From contig NC_006177.1 in the NCBI RefSeq assembly GCF_000009905.1, positions 1,798,001 through 1,862,000 on the forward strand: a DNA stretch of 64,000 nucleotides. Direction: 5' to 3'. Shown in pieces: positions 51,439-59,849 of this stretch. Source of the stretch: Symbiobacterium thermophilum IAM 14863. Its GTDB lineage: Bacteria > Bacillota > Sulfobacillia > Symbiobacteriales > Symbiobacteriaceae. Both the position numbers and the translations under genes were made by a program. Numbering within the stretch: the stretch's first letter is position 1; each line of letters opens with the position of its first letter. The notes below the pieces were generated by a model. The model was not told the DNA's origin and did not search any database. It saw only the letters and a list, made by a program, of their open reading frames with translations.

Positions 51439-52557
51439 TCAGACTCCCTCGGGGGTGTGGTCGGACTTGAACAGCCAGCGCGGGTGAATCTGGTAACCCG
51501 CCACCGCCAGCAGGATGTCGGCCACCAGCTTGATCCACACGGCCGTCCAGTCGGTGAGGAGATGCACCGCGAGCACCACGAGGTACGAGGCCAGCATCTG
51601 CACGGCCACCAGCAGGTAGTACGTGGCGGTGGCGTCGGTCATGTTTCGCTCGGTGCGCACGCGCAGCACCCAATGAAGGAGGAGGCGCGCCAGCGACCCG
51701 GCCGCGGCGCTGACGACGCTGGCCGCCAGCAGGCGGCCGGCCGGGGCTGCACCCTTCAGCCAGACCAGGTCCACCCAGGCGAACACGGCCAGCGTCACCG
51801 CGGAGGCGATCGCGCCGGCCAGCGCATAGGCGCCCAGGTGGCGGATCAGGATCTTGAAAATGGGCCACGAGTCCCGGAGCGTGCGGTAGTGCGTGTTCTC
51901 GTTCTTGTTGAAGTAGAGCGTCCGGATGGGCATCTCCGCCATGGGGATGCCCTGCTTCATGGCCTGCACCAGGCAGTTGGTCTCGTACTCGAAGCGCTCG
52001 CCCGCGATCTGGGTCGCCCACTCCCACAGGCTGATGGGCAGGGCCCTGAGCCCGGTCTGGGTGTCCCGCAGGTAGCGGCCGTAGAAGAGGTGGAAGGCGC
52101 CGCTGGTCAGCCGGTTGCCGAAGCGGCTGCGGGCGGGCACGCTCTTCTGGTTGAAGTCACGGATGCCGAGCACGTAGGCGTCGGGGTGCTCGTGGGAGGC
52201 CCTGGCCATGCCGCAGACGTCCTCCACCGCGTGCTGCCCGTCGGCGTCGACCATGATGACGCGGCGGTAGATCTGTTGCCACCCCTGCTGCAAGCAGTGG
52301 CGCAGGGCCGTCTTCAGGGCGGCTCCCTTGCCGCGGTTCACCTCGTGCCGCAGCACCACGCATCCGCTCATTCGGGCCAGGCTGTCAAAGATGGAGCGGC
52401 AGGCGGGGCTGCTTCCGTCGTCGACGATGACGATCCGCGGAAACCCGCGCTCCAGCAGAGCCTGTACGTACTTCACCAGGGCGGGCGGTGGCTCCAGGGC
52501 CGGGATGATGATGATACTGCTTGCGCTGTAGGGGCTGGTTGCTTCGGCAGAACTCAA
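51439..52557 (-). CDS. Glycosyltransferase family 2 fused to a GtrA membrane domain
   Basis: 372 residues. Residues 1-230 are a DPM1-like GT2 domain (I-I-I-I-P-A-L-E-P, V-D-D-G-S-S, N-R-G-K-G-A-A-L-K, V-D-A-D-G-Q-H). Residues 240-360 form four helices of the GtrA type (A-G-S-L-A-R-L-L-L-H-W, ending I-H-P-R-W-L-F). Such fusions transfer sugars to polyprenyl phosphate and help flip them. It leads a two-gene unit with the PlsC-like gene. The lipid and sugar are unknown. Confidence 0.83.
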   Translation of the reverse strand: MSSAEATSPYSASSIIIIPALEPPPALVKYVQALLERGFPRIVIVDDGSSPACRSIFDSLARMSGCVVLRHEVNRGKGAALKTALRHCLQQGWQQIYRRVIMVDADGQHAVEDVCGMARASHEHPDAYVLGIRDFNQKSVPARSRFGNRLTSGAFHLFYGRYLRDTQTGLRALPISLWEWATQIAGERFEYETNCLVQAMKQGIPMAEMPIRTLYFNKNENTHYRTLRDSWPIFKILIRHLGAYALAGAIASAVTLAVFAWVDLVWLKGAAPAGRLLAASVVSAAAGSLARLLLHWVLRVRTERNMTDATATYYLLVAVQMLASYLVVLAVHLLTDWTAVWIKLVADILLAVAGYQIHPRWLFKSDHTPEGV

Positions 52558-52723
52558 GTCCGTTTCACGCTCCCGTTCGCTTCCGGCTTCCCGGTCAGGC
52601 CGCGAAAAACCTAAGGACTACTATTCCGCCTGAACTGCGGGCGTTCCTGCCTGACCCGCCCGCGCCCCGGCCTTCTGCCTATCAGCATCCCCGAATCCCG
52701 GGCTCCCGCGCCGCGGGCCCGGC

Positions 52724-52752
52724 TTGCCGGGCCGGAGCGGGTCCGCTAAACT
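52724..52752 (+). promoter_or_regulatory. Possible mtaD promoter
   Basis: TTGCCG (52724-52729), 17-base spacer, TAAACT (52747-52752), 65 bases before the mtaD start. The 259-base gap here otherwise holds nothing I can name. Confidence 0.45.
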
Positions 52753-52816
52753 AATCCTGAAATTGGACGGGACCGGCGCGCCGGCCCGCGCATCTACGGA
52801 TGAGGGGGAGACGTCG

Positions 52817-54127
52817 ATGGAGCGGTTGGTCATCGAGGGCGGAACGGTGCTTCCCATGACCGGACAGGCGGATGTCTACGAGAACGGAGTCGTGCTGGTC
52901 GAGGCCGGGCGGATCGTCTACGCCGGGCCCCGGGACGGAGCCCCGCACCTGGCGGGGGCAAGGCGGATCGACGCATCGGGGCGCATTGTCATGCCCGGGA
53001 TCGTCAACACCCACTGCCACGCGGCGATGACCCTCCTGCGGGGCTACGCCGACGACATGCGTCTCATGGAGTGGCTGCAGACGAAGATCTGGCCCGCCGA
53101 GGCGCGCATGACCGCCGACGACGTGTACTGGGGCACCGCCCTCGGGGCGTACGAGATGCTCTCCGGCGGCATCACCACCTTCCTCGACATGTATTTCCCC
53201 GCGGATGCCGTGGCGCGGGCCATCCAGGACACGGGCATCCGGGGTATCGTGGCGCGGGGCATCATCGGCGTGGGCGGCCCGTCGGAGGCGCTCTCCCGCC
53301 TGGACGAGAGCCGGGAGGCGTTCCACCGGTGGAACGGCAAGGCCGGGGGGCGGATCACGTTCATGGTGGGGCCCCACGCTCCCTACACCTGCCCGCCCGA
53401 TGCCCTGCAGGCGTGCGCCGAACTGGCGGACGAACTGGGCGTCGGCATCCACATCCACCTCTCGGAGACCCGGGACGAGGTGGAGGAGGCCCGCCGCAAC
53501 TGGGGCAAGAGCCCGATCCGGCATGTGTATGACCTCGGACTGATGAAGGGACGCCACGTGGTGGCCGCGCACTGCGTCCACGTGGACGACGACGACATCG
53601 CCATCCTGGCCGAGACGGGCACCGGCGTCTGCCATTGCCCCGTCTCGAACCTGAAGCTGGCCTCGGGCCGCACGCCGGTGGCGAAGATGCGGCGCAAAGG
53701 GGTCGCGGTGGGCTTCGGCACCGACGGCGCGTCCTCCGAGAACATGCTGCACATCCTCGGGTCCGAAATGCGCATCGGGGCCATCCAGGCCAAGGAGCTG
53801 GAAGGGGATCCGGCGGTCTACACCGCGTACGACGCCGTGGCCATGGCCACCATCGAGGCCGCCCGGGTGCTGGGGATGGAGTCCGAGATCGGCTCGCTGG
53901 AGCCCGGCAAGAAAGCGGACCTCATCCTCATCGACGCGGAGCGGCCGCACCTGACGCCGAACCACGACGTGTTCGCGCTGATCGCCTATTCGGCGCTGCC
54001 CGGCGACGTGGTCATGACCATCGTCGACGGCCGCATCGTGTACGAGGACGGCCGGCTGACCACGATGGACGGGCGCGAGATCATGGCCCGGGTCCGCGAG
54101 GCGGCGGCCAGGCTGGTCCGGGAGTAA
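52817..54127 (+). CDS. mtaD: 5'-methylthioadenosine/S-adenosylhomocysteine deaminase
   Basis: 436-residue zinc amidohydrolase that deaminates MTA, SAH and related adenosines to their inosine forms. N-T-H-C-H-A-A-M-T-L-L-R-G (metal His pair), H-I-H-L-S-E-T (metal His and catalytic Glu), A-A-H-C-V-H-V, and F-G-T-D-G-A-S-S-E-N (metal Asp) match the Thermotoga TM0936 type. ATG 52817 follows GAGGGGGAG. Its products would suit the altered mtnP and ahcY enzymes at 44539-46611. Confidence 0.88.
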   Translation: MERLVIEGGTVLPMTGQADVYENGVVLVEAGRIVYAGPRDGAPHLAGARRIDASGRIVMPGIVNTHCHAAMTLLRGYADDMRLMEWLQTKIWPAEARMTADDVYWGTALGAYEMLSGGITTFLDMYFPADAVARAIQDTGIRGIVARGIIGVGGPSEALSRLDESREAFHRWNGKAGGRITFMVGPHAPYTCPPDALQACAELADELGVGIHIHLSETRDEVEEARRNWGKSPIRHVYDLGLMKGRHVVAAHCVHVDDDDIAILAETGTGVCHCPVSNLKLASGRTPVAKMRRKGVAVGFGTDGASSENMLHILGSEMRIGAIQAKELEGDPAVYTAYDAVAMATIEAARVLGMESEIGSLEPGKKADLILIDAERPHLTPNHDVFALIAYSALPGDVVMTIVDGRIVYEDGRLTTMDGREIMARVREAAARLVRE

Positions 54128-54144
54128 GCGGAGGCAGAGGACGG

Positions 54145-54170
54145 GAGAGCCGGGGGAAGCCCCGGCTCTC
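54145..54170 (+). terminator. Hairpin after mtaD
   Basis: GAGAGCCGGGG pairs with CCCCGGCTCTC 17 bases after the stop. A second stem, CCGTGCCGT with ACGGCACGG, follows within 30 bases. No T-tract. Confidence 0.55.
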
Positions 54171-54300
54171 ACCGTGCCGTAGGCACAGGACGGCACGGCG
54201 GCACGGAACTCGGAACCATCCGCCGGCTCCAACCGGATGCACACTTGCGTCAAAATATGTTAAGATTATGTTGTTTGCTACAGAAAAGAGGTGACCGGCG

Positions 54301-54387
54301 ATGGGCGTCGACTCGCCACCCCACGTCGACCAGGAGCTGTGGCGTTGCGTCCGTCCGCGCGGCCCGGCGGGGGGCAGCGGCGGATGA
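54301..54387 (+). CDS. 28-residue ORF coupled to the ABC ATPase gene
   Basis: ATG 54301 follows AGAGGTGA (54287-54294) with six-base spacing. Its TGA stop overlaps the ATPase start as ATGA (54384-54387). The ATPase itself has only a poor G-rich site, so translation of this ORF may feed it. The peptide begins M-G-V-D-S-P-P-H-V-D and is not recognised. Confidence 0.5.
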   Translation: MGVDSPPHVDQELWRCVRPRGPAGGSGG

Positions 54388-55106
54388 CGGAGGCGCTGCT
54401 CGTCCTGGAGAACATCCGGAAGCGCTTCGGGCAGCGCGAGGTGCTGCACGACGTATCGCTGACCGTCCGCCGGGGAGAGAGGGTGGCCCTCCTGGGCCAC
54501 AACGGCGCCGGCAAGAGCACCCTGCTCAGGGTGGCCACGGGCCTCCTGGCTGCCGACGGCGGGCTGGCCATCATCGGCGGCCTGCCGGCGGCGGCCGGGC
54601 ATCGGGAGGCAAAGATGCTGGTCGGCTACCTGCCCGACGTGCCGCCGCTGTACGAGGCGCTGACGCCTGCGGAGTACCTGGAGTACGTCGCAGCGCTCTG
54701 GAACATCCCATCGCGGGTGGCCACCGAACGCGCGGCGGGGTACCTGAAGCAGTACCAACTCTGGGAAGCCCGCCACACCTGGATTCAGAACCTGTCCAAG
54801 GGGATGCGGCAGAAGGTGGGGCTCATCTCGGTCTTCCTGCGGGAGCCGCCGCTCCTCCTGCTGGATGAGCCGTTCTCCGGCCTGGACGCCGAGGCGGCGG
54901 AGCTCACCGTTCAGCTCCTGCGCACCTGGGGCGATGATCGCGCCGTCATCGTCGCGAGCCACGACGTGGAACTGGTGGAGCGGCTGGCGGAGCGAGCGGT
55001 GGTGCTGCGGCAGGGGCGGATGGTAGCCGATTTCCCGGTTCGTCGCGGGCGGCTGGCCACGGACCTCCGGCAGTTCGCGCAGGGTGCGGCGGAGGTCGGG
55101 CCGTGA
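54384..55106 (+). CDS. ABC transporter ATP-binding protein
   Basis: 240 residues of the ABC-2 exporter type. Walker A G-H-N-G-A-G-K-S-T, Q-loop region, signature N-L-S-K-G-M-R-Q-K, Walker B L-L-L-L-D-E-P-F-S-G-L-D and H-loop A-S-H-D. The start ATG overlaps the small upstream ORF; the end overlaps the permease start. Export substrate unknown. Confidence 0.9.
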   Translation: MTEALLVLENIRKRFGQREVLHDVSLTVRRGERVALLGHNGAGKSTLLRVATGLLAADGGLAIIGGLPAAAGHREAKMLVGYLPDVPPLYEALTPAEYLEYVAALWNIPSRVATERAAGYLKQYQLWEARHTWIQNLSKGMRQKVGLISVFLREPPLLLLDEPFSGLDAEAAELTVQLLRTWGDDRAVIVASHDVELVERLAERAVVLRQGRMVADFPVRRGRLATDLRQFAQGAAEVGP

Positions 55107-56341
55107 TGCGCGCCCTGTGGACCCTCTTCCGGCAGGACCTGCGGTCCCGCTGGCGGCTGGGGCATGGCCATCCCCGGCGGCGCGTCCGGACTGCGCTGCT
55201 GCTGGCCGCGGTCGCGCTCCTGCACTTGGACGCGCTGACCGGGCAGGGGCCTGCACCCGGCGAAGCCGGCGACCTGCCCGGCATCCTCGGCCTCGCCGCG
55301 GCCTATGCGGCGTTGGAGGCCCTTGCGCTCCTCTCGGTGGCCCTCGTGGGCCTGGTGCGCGGGGGCCGGACGGCGGCGCTGGCAGGGTACGTCGCCCTGC
55401 CCCTGATCGGTCTCCCCGCGGCCGCCCTGGGGCACGCCCTCGCTTCCCTGTCCCTCCGTGTGCTCGGGCGGGGCCTCACCCACCTGCTGGTCAGGGCCCT
55501 TCAGCTGGCCGCGCTCGGAGCGGCGCTCGCCGGCCTCGACCTGAGCGGGGGGTTCGGCTGGTGGGCGGGTCCGGGACACGCCCTCGCGCGGGGAGCCGTG
55601 GCCGTGCTGGCTTCGACGCCGCTCCTGGTGGCCCTTGCCGCCCGGCTCACCGCCTTCAGGGCTCACGAAGGGGCCGGCGGCAGGCGATCCGCCGAGGGCA
55701 TCGTACTCCGCCCCGTCGGATTCTCCGCCCTGCTGCGCAAGGAGATGCGGCTCATCGTCCGGGACCCGCGCGTCTGGGGCCGGCTGCTGGCCGCTCCGGT
55801 CGCGGCGGGGGCCATCGTCCTGTCGATCTTCCGCTCCCAGCCGCTTCTCTCCGACCCCGCCTGGACCGCCACCGCGCTCGGGGTGTTCTGCGCCGGCATG
55901 GTGGGCATGATGACCGACGTGTTCACCCACGGGGAGGCCGACCGCGTCCCGCTGCTCCGGCTGAGCCCCACGCCGCTCTCCCGCCTGATCGCGGCCAAGA
56001 CCCTGCCCGCGCTGCCGCTGGTGCTGCTGACCGCCGCGGCCGGTGGCGTCTTTCTGGCGGCAGAGGGGATTCCCGGGGCGCCGCTGCTCATCGCCGCGGG
56101 AGCGCTCGCCGGGACAGCCTGCGCGTGGTTCAACGTGGAGTACCGCTTCCGGATGTTCACCACCCGGAGCACCGTCAGGAGTTACGCCGCCGCCTTCCTC
56201 ATGGTCCTGGCGCTCTTCGCCGCCTCTGCGGCCGTCCTGGGGCACGTCTCCTTCGGCCCCGTCGTCGGCGTGACCAACCTGGTGTTGGCGGGCCTGCTGT
56301 TCGCCGGCGCATTCATGCTCGCGGGGCGCCCGCAGTGGTGA
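55106..56341 (+). CDS. ABC transporter permease
   Basis: 411 residues with two clusters of hydrophobic helices and a cytoplasmic linker with basic R-K-E-M-R-L-I-V-R-D-P-R-V-W-G, as in ABC-2-type permeases. The start overlaps the ATPase stop, so the two form one exporter. A GTG at 55103 is an equal alternative. Confidence 0.8.
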   Translation: MRALWTLFRQDLRSRWRLGHGHPRRRVRTALLLAAVALLHLDALTGQGPAPGEAGDLPGILGLAAAYAALEALALLSVALVGLVRGGRTAALAGYVALPLIGLPAAALGHALASLSLRVLGRGLTHLLVRALQLAALGAALAGLDLSGGFGWWAGPGHALARGAVAVLASTPLLVALAARLTAFRAHEGAGGRRSAEGIVLRPVGFSALLRKEMRLIVRDPRVWGRLLAAPVAAGAIVLSIFRSQPLLSDPAWTATALGVFCAGMVGMMTDVFTHGEADRVPLLRLSPTPLSRLIAAKTLPALPLVLLTAAAGGVFLAAEGIPGAPLLIAAGALAGTACAWFNVEYRFRMFTTRSTVRSYAAAFLMVLALFAASAAVLGHVSFGPVVGVTNLVLAGLLFAGAFMLAGRPQW

Positions 56342-56394
56342 GCCGGGGTCCGGCACCGGCCGTCCCGCGAGGCTGACGGAGAGGAGGAACACCC

Positions 56395-56616
56395 GTGAAC
56401 CGCACTTCGGAGAACCGCCTGTCCCCCACCGGTCCCCGGTCCGTCCCGGTGCCGTGGCTGCGCTACCTCGCGCCGCTTCCGCTCCTGGGCTTCCTGTCCC
56501 TGCGGGATCCCCTGTACGGGGCGTTCTTCGCCTTCGGCGCCTTCCTCAACTGGGGGAGTGAGAACCGCTGGCTCCGGGCAGTCTCTTACCTGGGCTTCCT
56601 CGGCTTCCTGCGCTGA
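56395..56616 (+). CDS. Small two-helix membrane protein
   Basis: 73 residues with a polar N-terminus and two short hydrophobic stretches (L-A-P-L-P-L-L-G-F-L-S-L and a final Y-L-G-F-L-G-F-L-R). An AGGAGG-type site precedes GTG 56395, 54 bases after the permease stop. It may be an accessory part of the exporter. No family claimed. Confidence 0.6.
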   Translation: MNRTSENRLSPTGPRSVPVPWLRYLAPLPLLGFLSLRDPLYGAFFAFGAFLNWGSENRWLRAVSYLGFLGFLR

Positions 56617-56706
56617 GGGCAACGCCCCGCCCGGGAAGGCCGGGACGCGCCAGGGCAGGATCTGCCGCGTCCCTGCCGAACGCATAGGGCAGAGGTGAGA
56701 CGCATC

Positions 56707-57657
56707 ATGGAATACCGCAATCTGGGCAGGAGCGGTCTGAAGGTCTCCAAGATGGCACTGGGCACCAACGCCTTCGGTACCCGCACCGACGAGGCGACGG
56801 CCATCCGGATCGTGCACGCGGCGCTGGACGCCGGCATCAACCTGATCGACACCGCCGACATGTACGGCCAGGGCGAGTCCGAGCGCATGATCGGCCTGGC
56901 GCTGAAGGACCGGCGCTCCCGGGCGGTCCTCGCGACCAAGTGCTGGTACCCGACCGGCGACGGCCCCAACGACCGGGGCGCCTCCCGCAAGCACATCATG
57001 GACGCCGTGGACGCGTCGCTGCGCCGGCTCCAGACCGACTACATCGACCTGTACCAGATCCACCGCTGGGACGGCGACACGCCCATCGAGGAGACGATGC
57101 GCGCCCTGGAGGACCTGGTCCGGGCGGGCAAGGTCCGGTACATCGGCTGCTCCAACTTCGCCGCCTGGCAGATCGTGATGGCCAACGCGGTGGCCGACCG
57201 GCACGGCTGGTCCCGGTTCATCTCCAACCAGCCCGAGTACTCGCCGGTAAGCCGGCAGATCGAGCAGGAGGTCATCCCGGCCTGCCTGGCGGACGGGGTG
57301 GGACAGATCGTCTACTTCCCGCTGGCCGGCGGCCTGTTTACCGGTAAGTACCGCCGGGGCGAGGCGCCGCCCCCGGACTCCCGGGCGGCGAAGCAGGGCC
57401 CGCGATTTGCGGAGCGCTGGCTCACGCCCGCCCACTTCGACCTGGTGGAGGCGATGGAACACGTGGCCCGCGAGGCCGGGCTGACGCTTACGCAGCTCAC
57501 CCTGGCGTGGGTGATGGCGCGGCCGGGCGTCACCGCCGCCATCGTCGGCGCCAGCCGGCCCGAGCAGGTGGCCGAGAACGTCTCCGCCTGTGAAGTGCAG
57601 CTGCCGCAGGAGGTCATGGACCGGGTGACCGCGCTGTCGGAGCCGTTCACCCGCTGA
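56707..57657 (+). CDS. Aldo/keto reductase
   Basis: 316-residue NADPH-dependent oxidoreductase of the Tas/YghZ-like AKR group. The tetrad is present: D and Y in I-D-T-A-D-M-Y-G, K in A-T-K-C-W, H in Y-Q-I-H-R-W-D. The cofactor region near the end reads A-A-I-V-G-A-S-R-P-E-Q. ATG 56707 follows GAGGTGAG. Substrate not predictable. Confidence 0.88.
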   Translation: MEYRNLGRSGLKVSKMALGTNAFGTRTDEATAIRIVHAALDAGINLIDTADMYGQGESERMIGLALKDRRSRAVLATKCWYPTGDGPNDRGASRKHIMDAVDASLRRLQTDYIDLYQIHRWDGDTPIEETMRALEDLVRAGKVRYIGCSNFAAWQIVMANAVADRHGWSRFISNQPEYSPVSRQIEQEVIPACLADGVGQIVYFPLAGGLFTGKYRRGEAPPPDSRAAKQGPRFAERWLTPAHFDLVEAMEHVAREAGLTLTQLTLAWVMARPGVTAAIVGASRPEQVAENVSACEVQLPQEVMDRVTALSEPFTR

Positions 57658-57666
57658 GGCCCGACG

Positions 57667-57699
57667 CCGGCCGGGGGGTTCCCCGGCCGGTTCGTTCGT
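57667..57699. terminator. Terminator after the aldo/keto reductase
   Basis: A perfect 10-bp stem (57667-57676 with 57681-57690) with the loop GGTT and TTCGTTCGT after it. It also lies next to the stop of the convergent channel gene. Confidence 0.75.
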
Positions 57700-57702
57700 C
57701 TC

Positions 57703-58260
57703 TCACTCCTCCCGCAGACGGTGGAAGAGCGCGGCGAACAGGATCGTCGCAAACAGCAGGCCGCTCACGCTGGTGAGCATGGCCAGCAGCTTGCCCAGCG
57801 GGCTGGCCGGGAGCACGTCGCCGTACCCTCCCGATGCGAAGGTGAGGACGGTGAAGTACGCCACGTCCAGGGCCGAGGCCGGGATGCCGCGCCACTCGAA
57901 GGTGTGCGGAAAGGCCAGCTGGGCGGAAAGGTTCAGCAACATCAGGTTGGCCAGGGTGTTGAGCAGCCAGCGGGCCGTGGTGCGCACCTGGGCCACGGGG
58001 CCGGTGCGGCTCACGGGCGCCGACATGAGCAGATAGGCGCCCAGGTAGCTCTCCCACAGCCCGATCCCTGCGGCGGCGGCGGAGAGGCTGTAGGCCCAGA
58101 ACTCCGCCTCGGCGAGGATCACGAGCAGCAGGAGGCTGAGCAGGGCCATGACGGCGGGGCGGACCAGGGTGTGGCTCAGCCGGTCGTCCCGGTCCGTCCC
58201 CAGCCAGATTACGGCCGCGACCAGGCCGCCGGCGGCGGCCACGAACAGCAGGTGACCCAT
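57703..58260 (-). CDS. Ion-channel-like membrane protein with variant selectivity filter
   Basis: 185 residues: two to three N-terminal helices and a C-terminal helix-pore-helix unit of the Ion_trans_2 (two-TM potassium channel) type. The filter region reads T-F-A-S-G-G-Y-G-D where potassium channels read T-V-G-Y-G-D. Ser and Gly thus replace Thr and Val, so selectivity may be weak or different. ATG 58260 follows GGGAGGAAG. No ligand-binding domain follows. Confidence 0.7.
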   Translation of the reverse strand: MGHLLFVAAAGGLVAAVIWLGTDRDDRLSHTLVRPAVMALLSLLLLVILAEAEFWAYSLSAAAAGIGLWESYLGAYLLMSAPVSRTGPVAQVRTTARWLLNTLANLMLLNLSAQLAFPHTFEWRGIPASALDVAYFTVLTFASGGYGDVLPASPLGKLLAMLTSVSGLLFATILFAALFHRLREE

Positions 58261-58368
58261 CGCACTTCCTCCCGCTGTTCCATACGCCCGTCCACCCCGC
58301 CCGCATGCCGGGTGTACTAGCCCCCGTTCCCGCTGAATATCCCAGTGAGGGACAGGGGGGCGACGCGG

Positions 58369-59394
58369 ATGCGGATGAGCCATTCGGTTCGTGTGCCCGG
58401 CGGCGGTGCGGCGCACGCGTTCCTGCTGTTGGTCGGCCTTTCGTTGCTGGTAGGGGCGATTCTCCGGAGCGCACCCGGCGCGCTGCCCGGCAGCAGCGTG
58501 CCGGCCTCCGCAGGGCCGGAAGGGGAGGGCAGGCCCGAGGCGGAGTGGGCGGCCCGGCTCACCCCGCTCACCCAGACCGCGGCGATGGACGGATTCGCCG
58601 TCTGGTCGCCGGACGGCCGCGAGATCGCCTTCATGCGGGACGGCCAGATCCTGCTGACCACGCCCCAGGGCCGGCCGGTGCGCGTCCTGACCACCCAGCC
58701 GGGGGCATGGGACGCCGGCCCGGTCTGGCGGCCGGACGGCCGCGCCCTGGCCTTCGTGCGGCTCTCCACCCGCGACGGCGGGGCGCAGGTCATGCTGCTG
58801 CCGGTGCCACCGGGGAACGCACCGGACGGGAAGCCGGTCGCGCTGACCAGCGAGCCCGGCGCGATCGGGTACCTGGCCTGGGATCATTCAGGAGACCGGC
58901 TGTATTACACCACCAACGACCGGATCGTGCGGATTGCGGTCCCTTCCGGGCGCAAGGAGGAGATCTTCCGGGCGCCGGAGGGGTGGGAGCTGATCTCCGG
59001 CGGCCTTGCCGTGGCACAGGACGGAAGGTGGCTGCTGTTCGGGGGCGGCCCCCGCACCGGGACCGGCGTCGAGTATGAGCTGTACCGGCTGCCCCTGGAA
59101 GGGGGCGAACCCGAGCGGCTCACCTCAGGCGGGGGCATCATGCCCGGGCTGCACCCCGGCGGCCGGCTGGTCGCCTACCGGAATCCCAGGGCGACGACGG
59201 GCATCTACGTCCTGGACCTCGCCACGAAGGAGGCGCGGCGGGTGCTGCCCGACGACGCCCGGGCGATGTTCTTCCACCCGCACTTCTCGCCTGACGGCAC
59301 CAAGCTGCTGGTCTCCCGGCTCCGCCTGGCGCCGGCCCAGCAGCGGGCGCGCGGCGGGTTCACGTCCAACATCTACGTCTTCGAGTGGGAGTGA
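58369..59394 (+). CDS. Membrane-anchored TolB-like beta-propeller protein
   Basis: 341 residues with one N-terminal helix (A-F-L-L-L-V-G-L-S-L-L-V-G-A-I-L) and then an outside domain of WD40/PD40-like blades, each marked by W-S-P-D-G, W-R-P-D-G or F-S-P-D-G. Such propellers usually bind other proteins. ATG 58369 follows a GGACAGGGGGG site. Specific role unknown. Confidence 0.72.
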   Translation: MRMSHSVRVPGGGAAHAFLLLVGLSLLVGAILRSAPGALPGSSVPASAGPEGEGRPEAEWAARLTPLTQTAAMDGFAVWSPDGREIAFMRDGQILLTTPQGRPVRVLTTQPGAWDAGPVWRPDGRALAFVRLSTRDGGAQVMLLPVPPGNAPDGKPVALTSEPGAIGYLAWDHSGDRLYYTTNDRIVRIAVPSGRKEEIFRAPEGWELISGGLAVAQDGRWLLFGGGPRTGTGVEYELYRLPLEGGEPERLTSGGGIMPGLHPGGRLVAYRNPRATTGIYVLDLATKEARRVLPDDARAMFFHPHFSPDGTKLLVSRLRLAPAQQRARGGFTSNIYVFEWE

Positions 59395-59464
59395 CGGGCG
59401 CAGGCCGGGCGGCAGGGAAACGGCGGCAGCAGGCGAAAACTATCGCCGGGGAGGTGGCCAGAAG

Positions 59465-59812
59465 ATGGTCAACGTGTACGACCATGCCCACAGCCTGGCC
59501 CGCGCGCTGAAGGAGAGCCAGGAGTACAAGAGCTTCCAGGCCGCCCGGGAGAAGATCAAGGGCAAGCCTGCCGCAGAGCAGATGATCGCGGATTTCCACA
59601 AGCGCCAGATGGAGCTGCAGGCCGAGGTGCTCCAGGGGAAGGAGCTGACCCAGGAGCAGAAGGAAGGGCTGGAGCGGCTCTACAATGTGCTGATCCAGGA
59701 CCTGGACATCCGCGACTACCTGATGGCCGAGCAGAGGCTCGGGACGCTGCTCAGCGACGTCTACAAGATCATCGGCGAGGCGGTCGACGTCGACCTGCCC
59801 TTCACCAAGTAG
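59465..59812 (+). CDS. YlbF/YmcA family protein
   Basis: 115-residue all-helical protein of the Com_YlbF family. Bacillus members (YlbF, YmcA) form a complex affecting RNase Y-dependent mRNA processing, competence, biofilm and sporulation. A-H-S-L-A-R-A-L-K-E-S-Q-E-Y at the start and Q-R-L-G-T-L-L-S-D-V-Y near the end fit the family. GGGGAGGTGG precedes ATG 59465. Confidence 0.82.
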   Translation: MVNVYDHAHSLARALKESQEYKSFQAAREKIKGKPAAEQMIADFHKRQMELQAEVLQGKELTQEQKEGLERLYNVLIQDLDIRDYLMAEQRLGTLLSDVYKIIGEAVDVDLPFTK

Positions 59813-59817
59813 CCGAA

Positions 59818-59847
59818 CAGGCCGGTGCGGCGATCGGCACCGGCCTG
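59818..59847. terminator. Bidirectional hairpin between ylbF-like gene and comB
   Basis: A perfect 11-bp stem (59818-59828 with 59837-59847) with an eight-base loop, between two convergent stop codons. Confidence 0.72.
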
Positions 59848-59849
59848 CC

